A stretch of DNA of 64,000 bases from Anaerorhabdus furcosa. Its GTDB lineage: Bacteria > Bacillota_I > Bacilli_A > Erysipelotrichales > Erysipelotrichaceae. Where the stretch lies: contig NZ_FUWY01000005.1 in the NCBI RefSeq assembly GCF_900167375.1, forward strand, positions 124,001 to 188,000, written 5' to 3'. Below are positions 26,616 through 35,800 of this stretch, one piece after another. The position numbers were made by a program, and so were the translations under genes. Each line of letters starts with the position of its first letter. Positions within the stretch are counted from its first letter, which is position 1. Under the pieces are notes generated by a model, which saw nothing but the letters and a program-made list of their open reading frames with translations, did not search any database and was not told where the DNA came from.

Positions 26616-26948
26616 ATGAGTGTTACAGTGAATATATATTATACAGGAATCAATGGTAATGCGAGAAAATTCGTTGAGGAAATGGAGAGTAGTGGAACTG
26701 CGTTAGCTATACGAAATGAAGAGGGTAACTTGAAGTATGAGTATTATTTTCCTTTTCATGATGAAGAAACGATATTGTTGATCGATAGTTGGCGTGATCA
26801 AGCTGCAATTGATGCACATCACAATACACCAATGATGGATACAATAACAGCTCTTAGAAGTAAATATGAATTACATATGAAAGTTGAGCGTTATCTAGAA
26901 GATGTGAATGGTGTAACTGAAAATGATAAGCAATTTATCATTGAATAG
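26616..26948 (+). CDS. Antibiotic biosynthesis monooxygenase (ABM) domain protein
   Basis: A 110-residue ferredoxin-like fold protein of the ABM/putative quinol monooxygenase family, with the usual ILLIDSWRDQAAIDAHHNTPMMD-like core (quoted in part) containing WRDQAAIDAHH. It probably acts as a dimer on quinones or reactive aldehydes; family members often have no proven substrate. The ATG at 26616 is preferred because AAAGGAG lies upstream; a longer frame from 26556 has no ribosome binding site. Confidence 0.82.
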   Translation: MSVTVNIYYTGINGNARKFVEEMESSGTALAIRNEEGNLKYEYYFPFHDEETILLIDSWRDQAAIDAHHNTPMMDTITALRSKYELHMKVERYLEDVNGVTENDKQFIIE

Positions 26949-26991
26949 TGATGTTAAAAACTACGAATTACGATAATTCAATTTTTAATGC

Positions 26992-27020
26992 TTGAACTTT
27001 CCGTGTTTAATAGATATAAT
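26992..27020 (+). promoter_or_regulatory. Promoter of the ABC-F leader
   Basis: -35 TTGAAC (26992-26997), 17-base spacer, consensus -10 TATAAT (27015-27020). Start of transcription expected near 27027, about 86 bases before the ABC-F ATG. Confidence 0.88.
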
Positions 27021-27040
27021 CAACACAGCGAGGTGAGAGC

Positions 27041-27061
27041 ATGAGCAATATACAAAAATAA
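27041..27061 (+). CDS. Six-codon leader peptide MSNIQK upstream of the ABC-F gene
   Basis: ATG at 27041 with a strong GAGGTGAG 5 bases upstream encodes MSNIQK and stops at TAA (27059-27061). Its last codons lie within the 5' arm of a hairpin, TACAAAAATAAG (27051-27062) pairing with CTTATTTTTGTA (27079-27090). Short translated leaders of this form control many antibiotic-resistance ABC-F and erm genes by ribosome stalling. Translation and stalling are inferred, not shown. Confidence 0.6.
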   Translation: MSNIQK

Positions 27062-27108
27062 GGAAAATTAAATAGTGCTTATTTTTGTAAACCTTCATTA
27101 GGAGGTGA
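27051..27108 (+). promoter_or_regulatory. Leader hairpins controlling the ABC-F gene
   Basis: A perfect 12-bp hairpin (27051-27062 with 27079-27090) overlaps the leader peptide codons. Downstream, ACCT (27092-27095) can pair with AGGT in the AGGAGGT ribosome binding site of the main gene. Pairing of the two hairpins could couple leader translation to main-gene initiation. There is no clean T run after the first hairpin, so translational control or a weak terminator are both possible. Confidence 0.5.
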
Positions 27109-27112
27109 TTTC

Positions 27113-28651
27113 ATGCTTGAACTAAAGAATTTAACTATCACAACACATAAAGATCGATGCTTACTAAAGAATTTTAGTTTTGTGTTAAATAAAAATGATA
27201 AAATTGCGATTATTGGAGAAGAAGGTAATGGTAAAAGTACGCTTCTTCAAGCAATCGTTAGTCTGAACTTAGTAAAAGATTATGTAAATGTCGAAGGTCA
27301 TATAAACAAAAATAATGCACAATGTGGTTACTTAGCACAATCACTTAGTCCTATATGGAATGAGTGTGATTTTTTTGAATTTCTTGTAAAAGAAAATCCA
27401 ATTGATGAACTTGAATTAGAACAATACAATGATTACCCAGAGTTAACACGATGTTTAGCCGAGGTTGATTTAAATGTTACATTTCTACAAGATAGTAAAT
27501 TAGTGAAAACATGCAGTGGTGGTGAAAAGGTAAAACTTCAACTTGCAAAGTTGTTGTATAAGAAACCCGATTTCCTTTTGTTGGATGAACCAACAAATGA
27601 TCTCGATTTGAAAACACTGATTTGGTTAGAAGAGTTCATCAAGAATCAACCCATGCCAATTTTATTTATTTCACATGATGAAACATTATTGGAGAATTGC
27701 GCTAATGGAATCATTCATTTGGAGCAATTGAAACGCAAAACAGAAAGTTCGTGGACAGTGGAACACATTGGCTATAGAGCGTATTGTGAAAAGAGAAGTT
27801 ATCATGTGGAACGCACAAATCGAATCGCATCAAAAGAAAAAGCAGAATACAATCAACAGTTAGAACGCTATCGTAAACTATATCAACGAGTTGATCATGA
27901 ATTAAATTCAGTTTCTAGGCAAAATCCACATGGTGGACAATTACTTAAAAAGAAAATGAAAAGTGTTAAAGCACTGGGTAGTCGTCTAGAAAATAAGGAA
28001 TTAACAAGTAAGGTAGAACCAGAAGAGGCGATTGATTTATTCTTTGAACCTATTTCACTCAATGCGAATAAAGTTATTCTAGATATACACCTAGATACTT
28101 TAGAAATGAAAAATAAGGTGTTGTGCAAAGATCTTGATTTGTATGTTAAGGGAAATGAACATATCGTCATCATTGGTCAAAATGGTACTGGGAAAACAAC
28201 ATTAATTAAGAAGATACTTGAAATACTAAAAATGCGTACGGATGTTAAAGTCGGTTATTGCCCACAGTATTATGGAGAACTTCTTCCAATGGATAAAACG
28301 CCAATTGAATTTTTACTTACAGATCTAGAGTACACAATGAAGTCAAAGATTCAAACTTATTTGGGTTCGTTAAAATTTACACCCGATGAAATGGAACATC
28401 CTTTACACAATTTGAGTTATGGCCAACGGTGTAAGGTATTGTTAGTGTATTTAGTGATACATCAATTTGATGTGCTTATTCTCGATGAGCCTACACGAAA
28501 TATGAGTGCTTTATCTACACCCGTCATACGTAAAATATTTAGTGAATTTAAGGGGTGTATCATTAGTGTGTCCCATGATCGTAAATTCATTGATGAAGTG
28601 TGTGATACAGTGTATGAAATTAAAGATTATCATCTAACAAAATTAGATTAG
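27113..28651 (+). CDS. ABC-F ribosome-associated ATPase, probable antibiotic-resistance type
   Basis: A 512-residue soluble protein with two ABC domains and no membrane segment. Domain 1: Walker A GEEGNGKS (35-42), signature CSGGEK (134-139), Walker B LLLDEPTNDLD, switch SHDE. Interdomain linker about 225-305, rich in Lys/Arg/Gln with SRQNPHGGQLLKKKM; this helical arm enters the ribosomal E site in ABC-F proteins. Domain 2: GQNGTGKT, variant signature LSYGQ, LILDEPTRN, SHD. The linker, low similarity to housekeeping EttA/Uup and the leader peptide upstream suggest a ribosome-protection (lincosamide/pleuromutilin/streptogramin) function; this is inference. AGGAGGTG precedes the ATG. Confidence 0.85.
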   Translation: MLELKNLTITTHKDRCLLKNFSFVLNKNDKIAIIGEEGNGKSTLLQAIVSLNLVKDYVNVEGHINKNNAQCGYLAQSLSPIWNECDFFEFLVKENPIDELELEQYNDYPELTRCLAEVDLNVTFLQDSKLVKTCSGGEKVKLQLAKLLYKKPDFLLLDEPTNDLDLKTLIWLEEFIKNQPMPILFISHDETLLENCANGIIHLEQLKRKTESSWTVEHIGYRAYCEKRSYHVERTNRIASKEKAEYNQQLERYRKLYQRVDHELNSVSRQNPHGGQLLKKKMKSVKALGSRLENKELTSKVEPEEAIDLFFEPISLNANKVILDIHLDTLEMKNKVLCKDLDLYVKGNEHIVIIGQNGTGKTTLIKKILEILKMRTDVKVGYCPQYYGELLPMDKTPIEFLLTDLEYTMKSKIQTYLGSLKFTPDEMEHPLHNLSYGQRCKVLLVYLVIHQFDVLILDEPTRNMSALSTPVIRKIFSEFKGCIISVSHDRKFIDEVCDTVYEIKDYHLTKLD

Positions 28652-28730
28652 GAAGATAAATATAAAAGTAAGTATCTTACAATATCCAAAGAATGATGAA
28701 CTATCAAGATAAGAATATCAGCGATAAGTC

Positions 28731-28759
28731 TTGCGTAAGAGGCTGATTCATGATATATT
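28731..28759 (+). promoter_or_regulatory. rpsO promoter
   Basis: -35 TTGCGT (28731-28736), 17-base spacer, -10 TATATT (28754-28759) with a TG extension. Expected start near 28766. Confidence 0.8.
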
Positions 28760-28765
28760 TATAAA

Positions 28766-28840
28766 GCTTTTGTACTGGGATACTAGACTCCTCGTCGATA
28801 CTCTCGGTTCATTAGGTCAGTGAAAATAGGAGGAAAAACA
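28766..28840 (+). promoter_or_regulatory. rpsO leader, possible S15 autoregulatory RNA
   Basis: A 75-base leader between the promoter and the S15 ATG contains repeated GATACT units (28780s and 28790s) and complementary ACTG/CAGT ends, so a compact fold is likely. rpsO leaders in several bacteria bind S15 and repress translation. I cannot assign it to a known structural class by eye. Confidence 0.35.
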
Positions 28841-29107
28841 ATGTTAACTAAAGCTGAAAAGACTCAAATCATGAAAGATTTTGCTCGTACTGAAGGTGAT
28901 ACAGGTTCTGTTGAAGTACAAGTAGCAGTATTAACTGCGCAAATCAACAAATTAACTGAACACTTGAAAGAACACAAAAAAGACTACCATTCAACTCGTG
29001 GATTAATGAAAATGGTTGGACGTAGAAAGAATTTCTTAGCTTATTTACGTGAAAATGATGTAAATCGTTACCGTGAATTAGTTCAACGCTTAGGATTAAG
29101 AAAATAA
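28841..29107 (+). CDS. rpsO: 30S ribosomal protein S15
   Basis: An 88-residue S15 with [19 protein letters not shown] and the C-terminal [12 protein letters not shown] and [12 protein letters not shown]. It binds the central domain of 16S rRNA. The ATG at 28841 lies 7 bases after AGGAGG; an upstream ATG at 28820 would place the ribosome binding site inside the gene. In B. subtilis rpsO is followed by pnp; here pnp is 8 kb away. Confidence 0.97.
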   Translation: MLTKAEKTQIMKDFARTEGDTGSVEVQVAVLTAQINKLTEHLKEHKKDYHSTRGLMKMVGRRKNFLAYLRENDVNRYRELVQRLGLRK

Positions 29108-29113
29108 TCATTC

Positions 29114-29138
29114 AAAAGAAGCTTCGGCTTCTTTTTTT
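29114..29138 (+). terminator. rpsO terminator
   Basis: AAAAGAAGC/GCTTCTTTT stem closed by a TTCG tetraloop, then Ts. Confidence 0.93.
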
Positions 29139-29162
29139 CTTTGTTTTGTCGTATATGATTAA

Positions 29163-29185
29163 GCGATGTGTTCATCGTTTTTTTT
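29163..29185 (+). terminator. Second terminator-like hairpin after rpsO
   Basis: Short stem CGATG/CATCG with loop TGTT followed by eight Ts. Possibly a backup terminator. Confidence 0.55.
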
Positions 29186-29212
29186 ATTTATCTAGTTAAA
29201 AGAGCATATGTC

Positions 29213-29227
29213 TTGTAAATAATACAA
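29213..29227 (+). promoter_or_regulatory. Candidate PerR/Fur box upstream of catalase
   Basis: TTGTAAATAATACAA is a 15-base imperfect palindrome with five-base perfect arms; it matches the Per box TTATAATNATTATAA at about 10 of 14 positions. It lies 57 bases before the catalase gene, where PerR sites usually occur, and a perR-like gene follows catalase. Confidence 0.6.
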
Positions 29228-29283
29228 AGTATCGATAAAGTAAAGATACAAGATATCTAACAGATATCTAGAAGGAGACAAAT

Positions 29284-30789
29284 ATGTCAGATCATAAAAA
29301 GCTTACAAATGAAGTTGGAGCACCTGTTAGTGATAATAATCATTCACAAACAGTAGGAGAAAGAGGCCCAATTGTATTACAAGATAATTGGTTAATTGAA
29401 AAACTAGCACATTTTGACCGTGAGGTTATCCCTGAAAGAAGAATGCATGCAAAGGGAAGTGGAGCATTTGGAGTATTTAAAACTACTCATGATGTTTCAA
29501 AATACACAAAAGCAAAATTGTTTAAACAAGACAATGAAACACCTGTGTTTGTACGTTTTTCAACAGTGGCTGGAGAACGTGGAGCTGCAGATGCAGAAAG
29601 AGATATACGAGGTTTTGCAATTAAATTCTATACCGAAGAGGGAAACTGGGATTTAGTTGGAAACAATACACCCGTATTCTTCTTAAGAGACGCACTCAAT
29701 TTTCCGGATTTAAATCGTGCAGTAAAACGTGATCCTCGTACTAATATGCGTTCTGCACAAAATAACTGGGATTTCTGGACTTTATTACCAGAAGCATTCC
29801 ATCAAATCACAATTACTATGTCAGATCGTGGTATTCCTTATAGCTACCGTCACATGCATGGGTTTGGAAGTCATACTTATAGTTTACTTAATGAAGCAAA
29901 TGAAAGAATCTGGGTTAAGTTTCACTTTAAAACACAACAAGGCATTAAGAACTTAACAGATGAAGAAGCTGCACAAATCGTTGCCAATGATCGCGAAAGT
30001 CATCAACGTGACTTATACGAAAGTATTGAAAAGGGAGAGTATCCAAAATGGACATTGTACTTCCAAATCATGACAGAAGAACAAGCTAATAAACATCCTG
30101 AAAATCCATTTGATATCACAAAAGTTTGGAGTCAAAAAGAATTTCCATTAATTGAAGTAGGTGTTATGGAACTAAACAAAAATCCAGAAAATTACTTTGC
30201 TGAAGTTGAACAAGCAGCATTTAGTCCTGCACATCTTGTGCCAGGGATTGGATTGTCACCTGACAAATTACTTCAAGGACGTTTGTTCTCCTATGGAGAT
30301 ACACAACGTTATCGCTTAGGTGTAAACCATGATCAAATTCCTGTTAATAAAGCACGTGTAGATGTTCACAGTTCTCATCGTGATGGTGCTATGCGAGTGG
30401 ATGGAAATTATGGTTCAACAGTAGCATATCATCCAAATAGCATGGGTGTATGGGCTGATCAACCTTCTGTACGCGAACCTATGCAAGTAGCTCAAGGAGA
30501 AATCTATCATTACGATCCAAAGGATGATACGACAGATGATTGCTTCCATCAAGGAGGAGATTTATATCGCCTTATGAGTGAGGAACAAAAACAAGTTCTA
30601 ATTGAAAACACAAAAAATAATATCATGTCAGTAACTGAAAATATTAAATATCGTCATGCTGTACATTGCTATTTAGCAGATGAGGATTATGGAACAAGAT
30701 TTGTAAACGCATGTAATTTGGATTTAGATAAAGTCAAAGAGTTAAGCAAATTATCAAATGCAGAGCTAATTGAAGCCACTTGTAAATAG
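29284..30789 (+). CDS. katA: Heme catalase (clade 3 KatA type)
   Basis: A 501-residue monofunctional catalase that breaks down hydrogen peroxide. The distal His is in [12 protein letters not shown], the distal Asn in VGNNTPVFF, and the proximal heme Tyr in [27 protein letters not shown] is the active-site signature. The size places it with small-subunit catalases. AGAAGGAGA precedes the ATG. Controlled by the Per-like box and the Fur-family gene downstream. Two overlapping frames inside it are shadows. Confidence 0.97.
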   Translation: MSDHKKLTNEVGAPVSDNNHSQTVGERGPIVLQDNWLIEKLAHFDREVIPERRMHAKGSGAFGVFKTTHDVSKYTKAKLFKQDNETPVFVRFSTVAGERGAADAERDIRGFAIKFYTEEGNWDLVGNNTPVFFLRDALNFPDLNRAVKRDPRTNMRSAQNNWDFWTLLPEAFHQITITMSDRGIPYSYRHMHGFGSHTYSLLNEANERIWVKFHFKTQQGIKNLTDEEAAQIVANDRESHQRDLYESIEKGEYPKWTLYFQIMTEEQANKHPENPFDITKVWSQKEFPLIEVGVMELNKNPENYFAEVEQAAFSPAHLVPGIGLSPDKLLQGRLFSYGDTQRYRLGVNHDQIPVNKARVDVHSSHRDGAMRVDGNYGSTVAYHPNSMGVWADQPSVREPMQVAQGEIYHYDPKDDTTDDCFHQGGDLYRLMSEEQKQVLIENTKNNIMSVTENIKYRHAVHCYLADEDYGTRFVNACNLDLDKVKELSKLSNAELIEATCK

Positions 30790-30865
30790 TTCATATTACT
30801 TGAAAGAAAGTGAACTTCTCGTTATTATATGAATATACTTAGTGTTGAAAACGAGGTGATATTCT

Positions 30866-31261
30866 ATGAAAGAAGTTAGAAATACCAACCAAAAAGAAAT
30901 AATAAAACAAGTTATTATGAATAATAAAGATCATTTAACAGGTGATCAAATATATGAAATGGTAAAAGAGCACATGCCATCAATAAGCAGAGCTACGGTT
31001 TTTAGAAATCTAAAGAGGTTAGTAGAATTAGATGAAATAGGACATATTGAAATAGCAGATGGTGCAGATTGTTTCGATTACCGAAAACATGATCATTATC
31101 ATTTTAAATGCAATGAATGCCATAAGGTATTTGATACAAGTATTCCTTATGATAATGGATTGGATACTATTGATCCAGAATTCAAAGTTGATCACCATGT
31201 AACATTATTTTATGGGATATGTCCTGAATGTTTAAAAAAACATAATCATGAGATAGTTTAG
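30866..31261 (+). CDS. perR: Fur-family regulator, PerR-like
   Basis: A 131-residue Fur-family repressor. The N-terminal winged helix ends about residue 80; the dimer domain has the regulatory metal residues in DCFDYRKHDHYHF and the structural zinc cysteines CNEC and CPEC. The residue five places after the first CxxC pair is Asp, as in PerR (Asp104) where Fur usually has Glu, so peroxide sensing with iron is favoured. It sits 76 bases after catalase and GAGGTGAT precedes the ATG. Its own control is probably autoregulatory but no clear box was identified. Confidence 0.85.
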   Translation: MKEVRNTNQKEIIKQVIMNNKDHLTGDQIYEMVKEHMPSISRATVFRNLKRLVELDEIGHIEIADGADCFDYRKHDHYHFKCNECHKVFDTSIPYDNGLDTIDPEFKVDHHVTLFYGICPECLKKHNHEIV

Positions 31262-31278
31262 AAATAAACTATCTTTTT
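31251..31278 (+). terminator. perR terminator
   Basis: 10-bp stem AGATAGTTTA/TAAACTATCT with GAAA loop and Ts; the 5' arm includes part of the stop codon. Confidence 0.9.
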
Positions 31279-31415
31279 ATTTTGTGTTAACAATATAGTG
31301 GTGGTTAAAAAAGCATTATAAGAGCTGAATCTCTTAAAAATTAATTGAAATTAAACAATGAAGCAAATAAAAATTTCGTTAAATAAGTAGTATAGAAGAG
31401 TGAATAACAAATCAT

Positions 31416-31449
31416 AAAATCAAGATTTTAGTCTTGGTTTTATTTTTTT
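31416..31449 (+). terminator. Orphan terminator in the perR-tetR gap
   Basis: AAAATCAAGA pairs with TCTTGGTTTT (one G-U) around TTTTAG, followed by ATTTTTTT. No protein-coding gene lies between it and the perR terminator 140 bases upstream, so it may end a small RNA. Otherwise this 250-base gap holds only the tetR promoter. Confidence 0.7.
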
Positions 31450-31459
31450 AGTAATTATG

Positions 31460-31500
31460 TTGACAAATAATGAACGTGGGTTTACTATTTATTAGTGAAC
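31460..31500 (+). promoter_or_regulatory. tetR-ABC promoter and inverted-repeat operator
   Basis: -35 TTGACA (31460-31465), 17-base spacer, -10 TACTAT (31483-31488). An inverted repeat GTTTACTA / TAGTGAAC (31480-31487 and 31493-31500, 7 of 8 matched, five-base centre) covers the -10, as expected of an autoregulated TetR operator. Confidence 0.78.
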
Positions 31501-31512
31501 GGAGGTTTACTA

Positions 31513-32106
31513 ATGGCACAAGTACTTAAAGAAGAAGTAAGAAATAGTATTTTAAAATCTGCCGATGCTGAGATTATGGCGAATGGTATCCAAGGTATCC
31601 AAATGCGTCGAATTGCTGAGGGAGCAAATATGACGGTTGGAAATCTTTATCGTTACTTTGAAGACAAAGAAGCTTTAATCAATGCTATTGTTGAACCAGC
31701 GCTCTATGATTTGGACGAATTACTAAAAAGAATAAGTAATTCGCAAATATCCTTATTGAAAGAAACATCAGATCTAGATATGGATAAAATTTATTTAAAT
31801 TTAGAAATTTGTGCAATGGGCCTTGCTGATATTTTTAATCGTCATCAATGTGCAATGCTTTTAATCTCTAGTACAAATGAATTGAAAGCATTTTTAATTT
31901 GGATTAAAGAAGTTCTTCGAGTTGGATTAAGATTTAAAGAGTCAGATATGAGTGAAGAAGATTTAGATTTTCTATGTTCTTTGATCTCAATTTCAGTAGT
32001 AAAAGGAATGCAAGAGTGTTTTAGAATTGCTTTAGAGAGTCCTGAAAAAGCGAAAAACTTAGATCGAGTAATTTTAAAATATCTACAAATTGTATTATGG
32101 AAATGA
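31513..32106 (+). CDS. TetR-family transcriptional regulator
   Basis: A 197-residue repressor. The N-terminal helix-turn-helix reads IQMRRIAEGANMTVGNLYRYF with the usual YRYFEDKEAL end. The C-terminal ligand domain is not assignable to a subfamily. The ATG at 31513 follows GGAGG by 8 bases; the GTG at 31495 would lie inside the operator. It probably represses itself and the ABC exporter that follows 7 bases later. Confidence 0.9.
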   Translation: MAQVLKEEVRNSILKSADAEIMANGIQGIQMRRIAEGANMTVGNLYRYFEDKEALINAIVEPALYDLDELLKRISNSQISLLKETSDLDMDKIYLNLEICAMGLADIFNRHQCAMLLISSTNELKAFLIWIKEVLRVGLRFKESDMSEEDLDFLCSLISISVVKGMQECFRIALESPEKAKNLDRVILKYLQIVLWK

Positions 32107-32113
32107 GGAAAAT

Positions 32114-32815
32114 ATGAGTTATATTGAATTTAAAGGTGTAAAGAAAATATATCATGTTGGGGAAGTAGATATAGAAGCACTTGCAGGTGTTGATTTTTCA
32201 ATTGACAAAGGTGAGTTTGTGATTGTAGCAGGAGCATCAGGTGCAGGAAAGAGTACAATCTTAAATATCTTAGGTGGCATGGATACATGTTCAACTGGAG
32301 AGATAATTGTCGATGGTGCACGTGTTGATCAAATGAATGAAAAACAACTTACAGATTATCGAAGATATGATATTGGATTTGTGTTTCAATTCTATAATCT
32401 TGTACAAAATTTAACTGCTCTTGAAAATGTAGAACTAGCTACACAAATATGTAAAAATCCATTGGATGTTAATTTAACAGTGGAGCAAGTAGGACTACAA
32501 GATCGTAAGAATAACTTTCCATCTCAATTATCAGGTGGTGAACAACAACGTGTAGCAATAGCACGTGCTTTGGCTAAAAATCCAAAACTTTTGTTGTGCG
32601 ATGAGCCAACAGGAGCATTAGATTACAATACAGGAAAACAAGTATTAAAATTATTACAAGATACATGTCGTACACAGGGGATGACGGTTGTCATCATCAC
32701 ACATAACCTTGCACTATGTCCAATGGGGGATAAAGTAATTAAAGTTAAGAATGGAAAAATTTCATCAATCACTGTGAATGAAAATCCAGTAAATGTAGAA
32801 ATGATTGAATGGTAA
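32114..32815 (+). CDS. ABC transporter ATP-binding protein (MacB/LolD type)
   Basis: A 233-residue ATPase: Walker [10 protein letters not shown], signature [15 protein letters not shown], Walker [14 protein letters not shown]-loop VIITHN. This subfamily pairs with FtsX-like permeases, and such a gene follows one base later. The ATG at 32114 follows GAGGAAA; a longer frame from 32090 overlaps tetR. Confidence 0.93.
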   Translation: MSYIEFKGVKKIYHVGEVDIEALAGVDFSIDKGEFVIVAGASGAGKSTILNILGGMDTCSTGEIIVDGARVDQMNEKQLTDYRRYDIGFVFQFYNLVQNLTALENVELATQICKNPLDVNLTVEQVGLQDRKNNFPSQLSGGEQQRVAIARALAKNPKLLLCDEPTGALDYNTGKQVLKLLQDTCRTQGMTVVIITHNLALCPMGDKVIKVKNGKISSITVNENPVNVEMIEW

Positions 32816-32816
32816 T

Positions 32817-35800
32817 ATGTCAAAGAATTTATTAAAAGATACATTACGGACAATTCGTAAAACGTTCGCTAAATTTGTCACATTGTTTGCGATTGTAGCA
32901 CTAGGGGTAGCGTTCTTTGTTGGTGTATCAGCTGCGGCTCCAATTATGAGTGTAAGTGTTGATAAATACAATGATGAGAATTCATTTATGGATCTTCAAA
33001 TCTATTCAACATTTGGTTTTGAGGAAGGTGATATAGAAGCACTTGAAACTGTTGATGGAATTGAAGAAGTAGTTGGAACAAAGTTTGTCGATGTGATAGG
33101 GAAATATGAAAATAAGCTATGGGTTATTCGTGTGGAAAGCTATCAACCCAATCAAAATTTGAATAATTTTGTTTTAAAAGAAGGTAGAATGCCTAAAAAT
33201 AAAAATGAATGCCTTGCTGAAAAAGGTGGCTCATTAAGAACAGGAGTACCTTTGGGTGCAGTTATTGATGTTACACGTCCGGAAAATGATACAGATGATT
33301 ATTTGGATGTAAATCAATTAACAGTTGTTGGCCTTGTTGATACACCTGAATATGTTAATGAAGAAAAAGGTAATAGCACTTTAAGTAATCAAGCAATTCA
33401 AACTTTTTTATTTGTACCTGAAGAAAGTTTTAGTACAGATTATTATTCTTCAATAATTATAACTGTTGATGGTGCAAAAGAATTAAATGGATTCTCTCAA
33501 GCATATACTGATTTTATTGATCCAGTTCAAGAGAGAATAGAAACTTTAGCAACTACTCAATCGCAAGTAAGAAGAGATCGAATCTATCAAGAAGCGATGG
33601 AGGAGTACAATGATGGATTGCAAGAGTATGAAGATGGTAAAAAAGAATTCAATGATGAAATCGCAAAAGCACAAAGAGAAATCAATGATGCTAAACAAAA
33701 ACTTGTTGATGGTGAACAAGAAATCAAAGATAATGAAGAAAAATTAGAAACAGAGAGTGCAAAAGCGCTTCTTGATTTAGATAATGCTCAAAAAGATTTA
33801 GAAAAAGGATTGGTTGAATGGAAGGCTCAGAAGGCTAAGTTTGATGAAGAAACTAAACCGGCTTTACTTTCGCAAAAGAATAGTATTTTAGTACAAGTTG
33901 GAGTGAGTAGCCTTGATCAACTAAATGGATTGATAACACAAGTTCAAGGTAATGTTACTAACTTACAAACAAAGATAAATGATAAAAATACGCGACTTCA
34001 AGAAATTGAAGTATTGTTGAATACAACAACAGATCCAACTGAAATTGCAACCCTTAATGCAGAGAAACAAGCAATTAATGCAGAGTTACAAACTTTACAA
34101 ACAAATCTTGCTACTGCTACTGCTACCTTAGTGCCACTAACTCAGGCACGTGATGGCATCAATCAAATTGATGCTGGAATCGCAAGTGGTGAAGCACAAT
34201 TAACTAGTGCGAAGCAATTGCTTGATGAGGGGGCAGGAAAAGTTTGGGCAGGACGTTTAGAACTTGAAGAAACAAAGAAAGATGCTCTACAAAAAATTGC
34301 AGATGCAAAAGTTGAACTTGCTGATGGTAAGGTGGAGTTAGCTGATGCTGAAAAGAAATTTGCAGAAGAAAAAGAAAAAGGACAGAAAGAATTAGATGAT
34401 GGATGGGCAGACTTAGTCAAGGCAAAAGAAGACATTAGTAAAATTGAAAAAGCTGAATGGACTGTTCTTGATCGCGATATGAATTATTCGTCAAAGACAT
34501 TTAAAGATACAATTGCTCAAATGAGATCAATTGCTGCAGTATTCCCTGTTTTCTTCTTTCTTGTTGCAGCACTTGTGTGCTTGACAACAATGACAAGAAT
34601 GGTGGATGAGCAACGTGGACAAATCGGTGTATTAAGAGCATTGGGTTATGGTAAATTAGCGTGTGCATCTAAATATTTGATTTATGCAATTCTTGCGACT
34701 TTACTTGGTGGATTTGTAGGGACTATTTTTGGATTACTTATTTTCCCTGGGGTTGTTTATACAGCATGGGGTATGATGTATGTATTACCACCAATACAGC
34801 TCTTTGTTCCATGGGATTTGGTCATACTATCAAATGGTTTATTTGTATCGGTCATGGCGTTAACTACATGGTTTGCGGCTAGACAATCCATGAATGAAGT
34901 ACCTAGCCAACTACTTAGACCAAAATCACCACCAATGGGTAAGAAAATTATTCTTGAACGACTTCCTCTTATTTGGAATCGCTTCTCTTTCACATCAAAA
35001 GTAACTGCTAGAAATATTATTCGTTATAAGAAAAGATTCCTTATGACAGTTATTGGGATTGCGGGCTGTACAGCATTGCTTGTTGCAGGTTTTGGAATCA
35101 AAGATTCCATATCAACGATTGTTGATAAACAGTTTAATCAAATCTACCAATATGATGGACAAGTTGCTTTAGATGATGACTTGGTACAATCTAAAATAAA
35201 TGAAGTACAAACTGAAATAAACAATTTGGAAGGTGTTACCAATTCACTTCAACTCACAAGTTATCAAGCTAAAACTATGGTTAACAATGATGAACAAGTT
35301 GCGACTGTTTATGTTTATAAAAATGATGAAGAATTAAAATCAATGAACGATATTCGTCATCGTAAAGACTCAAAAGAAATTATCTTGGATGATAGTGGTG
35401 TTATTATCGATGAAAAACTTGCGGAATTATTGAATCTAAGTGTTGGTGATACGATTTCAATTGAAAGTGAAAATGAAATCATCAAAGATTTTGTTGTGAG
35501 TGATATCAATGAAATGTATGTAAATCATAGTGTGTTTATGACACCGACTGCTTATGAAAATGCATTTGGTATTAAACCAACCACAAATATACTTCAAGTT
35601 GTACTCGATTATGAAACAAGTGATTTTCTACAAAAGGTAAGCTATATTGATGGCGTTCAATCGGTTTCATTCTATGGCTCACTTATTGAAAACTTCAATA
35701 ATATGATTAATGGATTAAATGTCGTTGTTGTTGTATTGATTGTTTGCGCAGGATTATTGGCGTTTGTTGTACTAAGTAATTTAACAAATGTAAATATCAG

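Noticed and set aside
29251-29269. Repeated AGATATCT palindromes as a second operator before catalase
   Set aside because: They sit beside the ribosome binding site and look more like an mRNA hairpin; no known regulator has this site.
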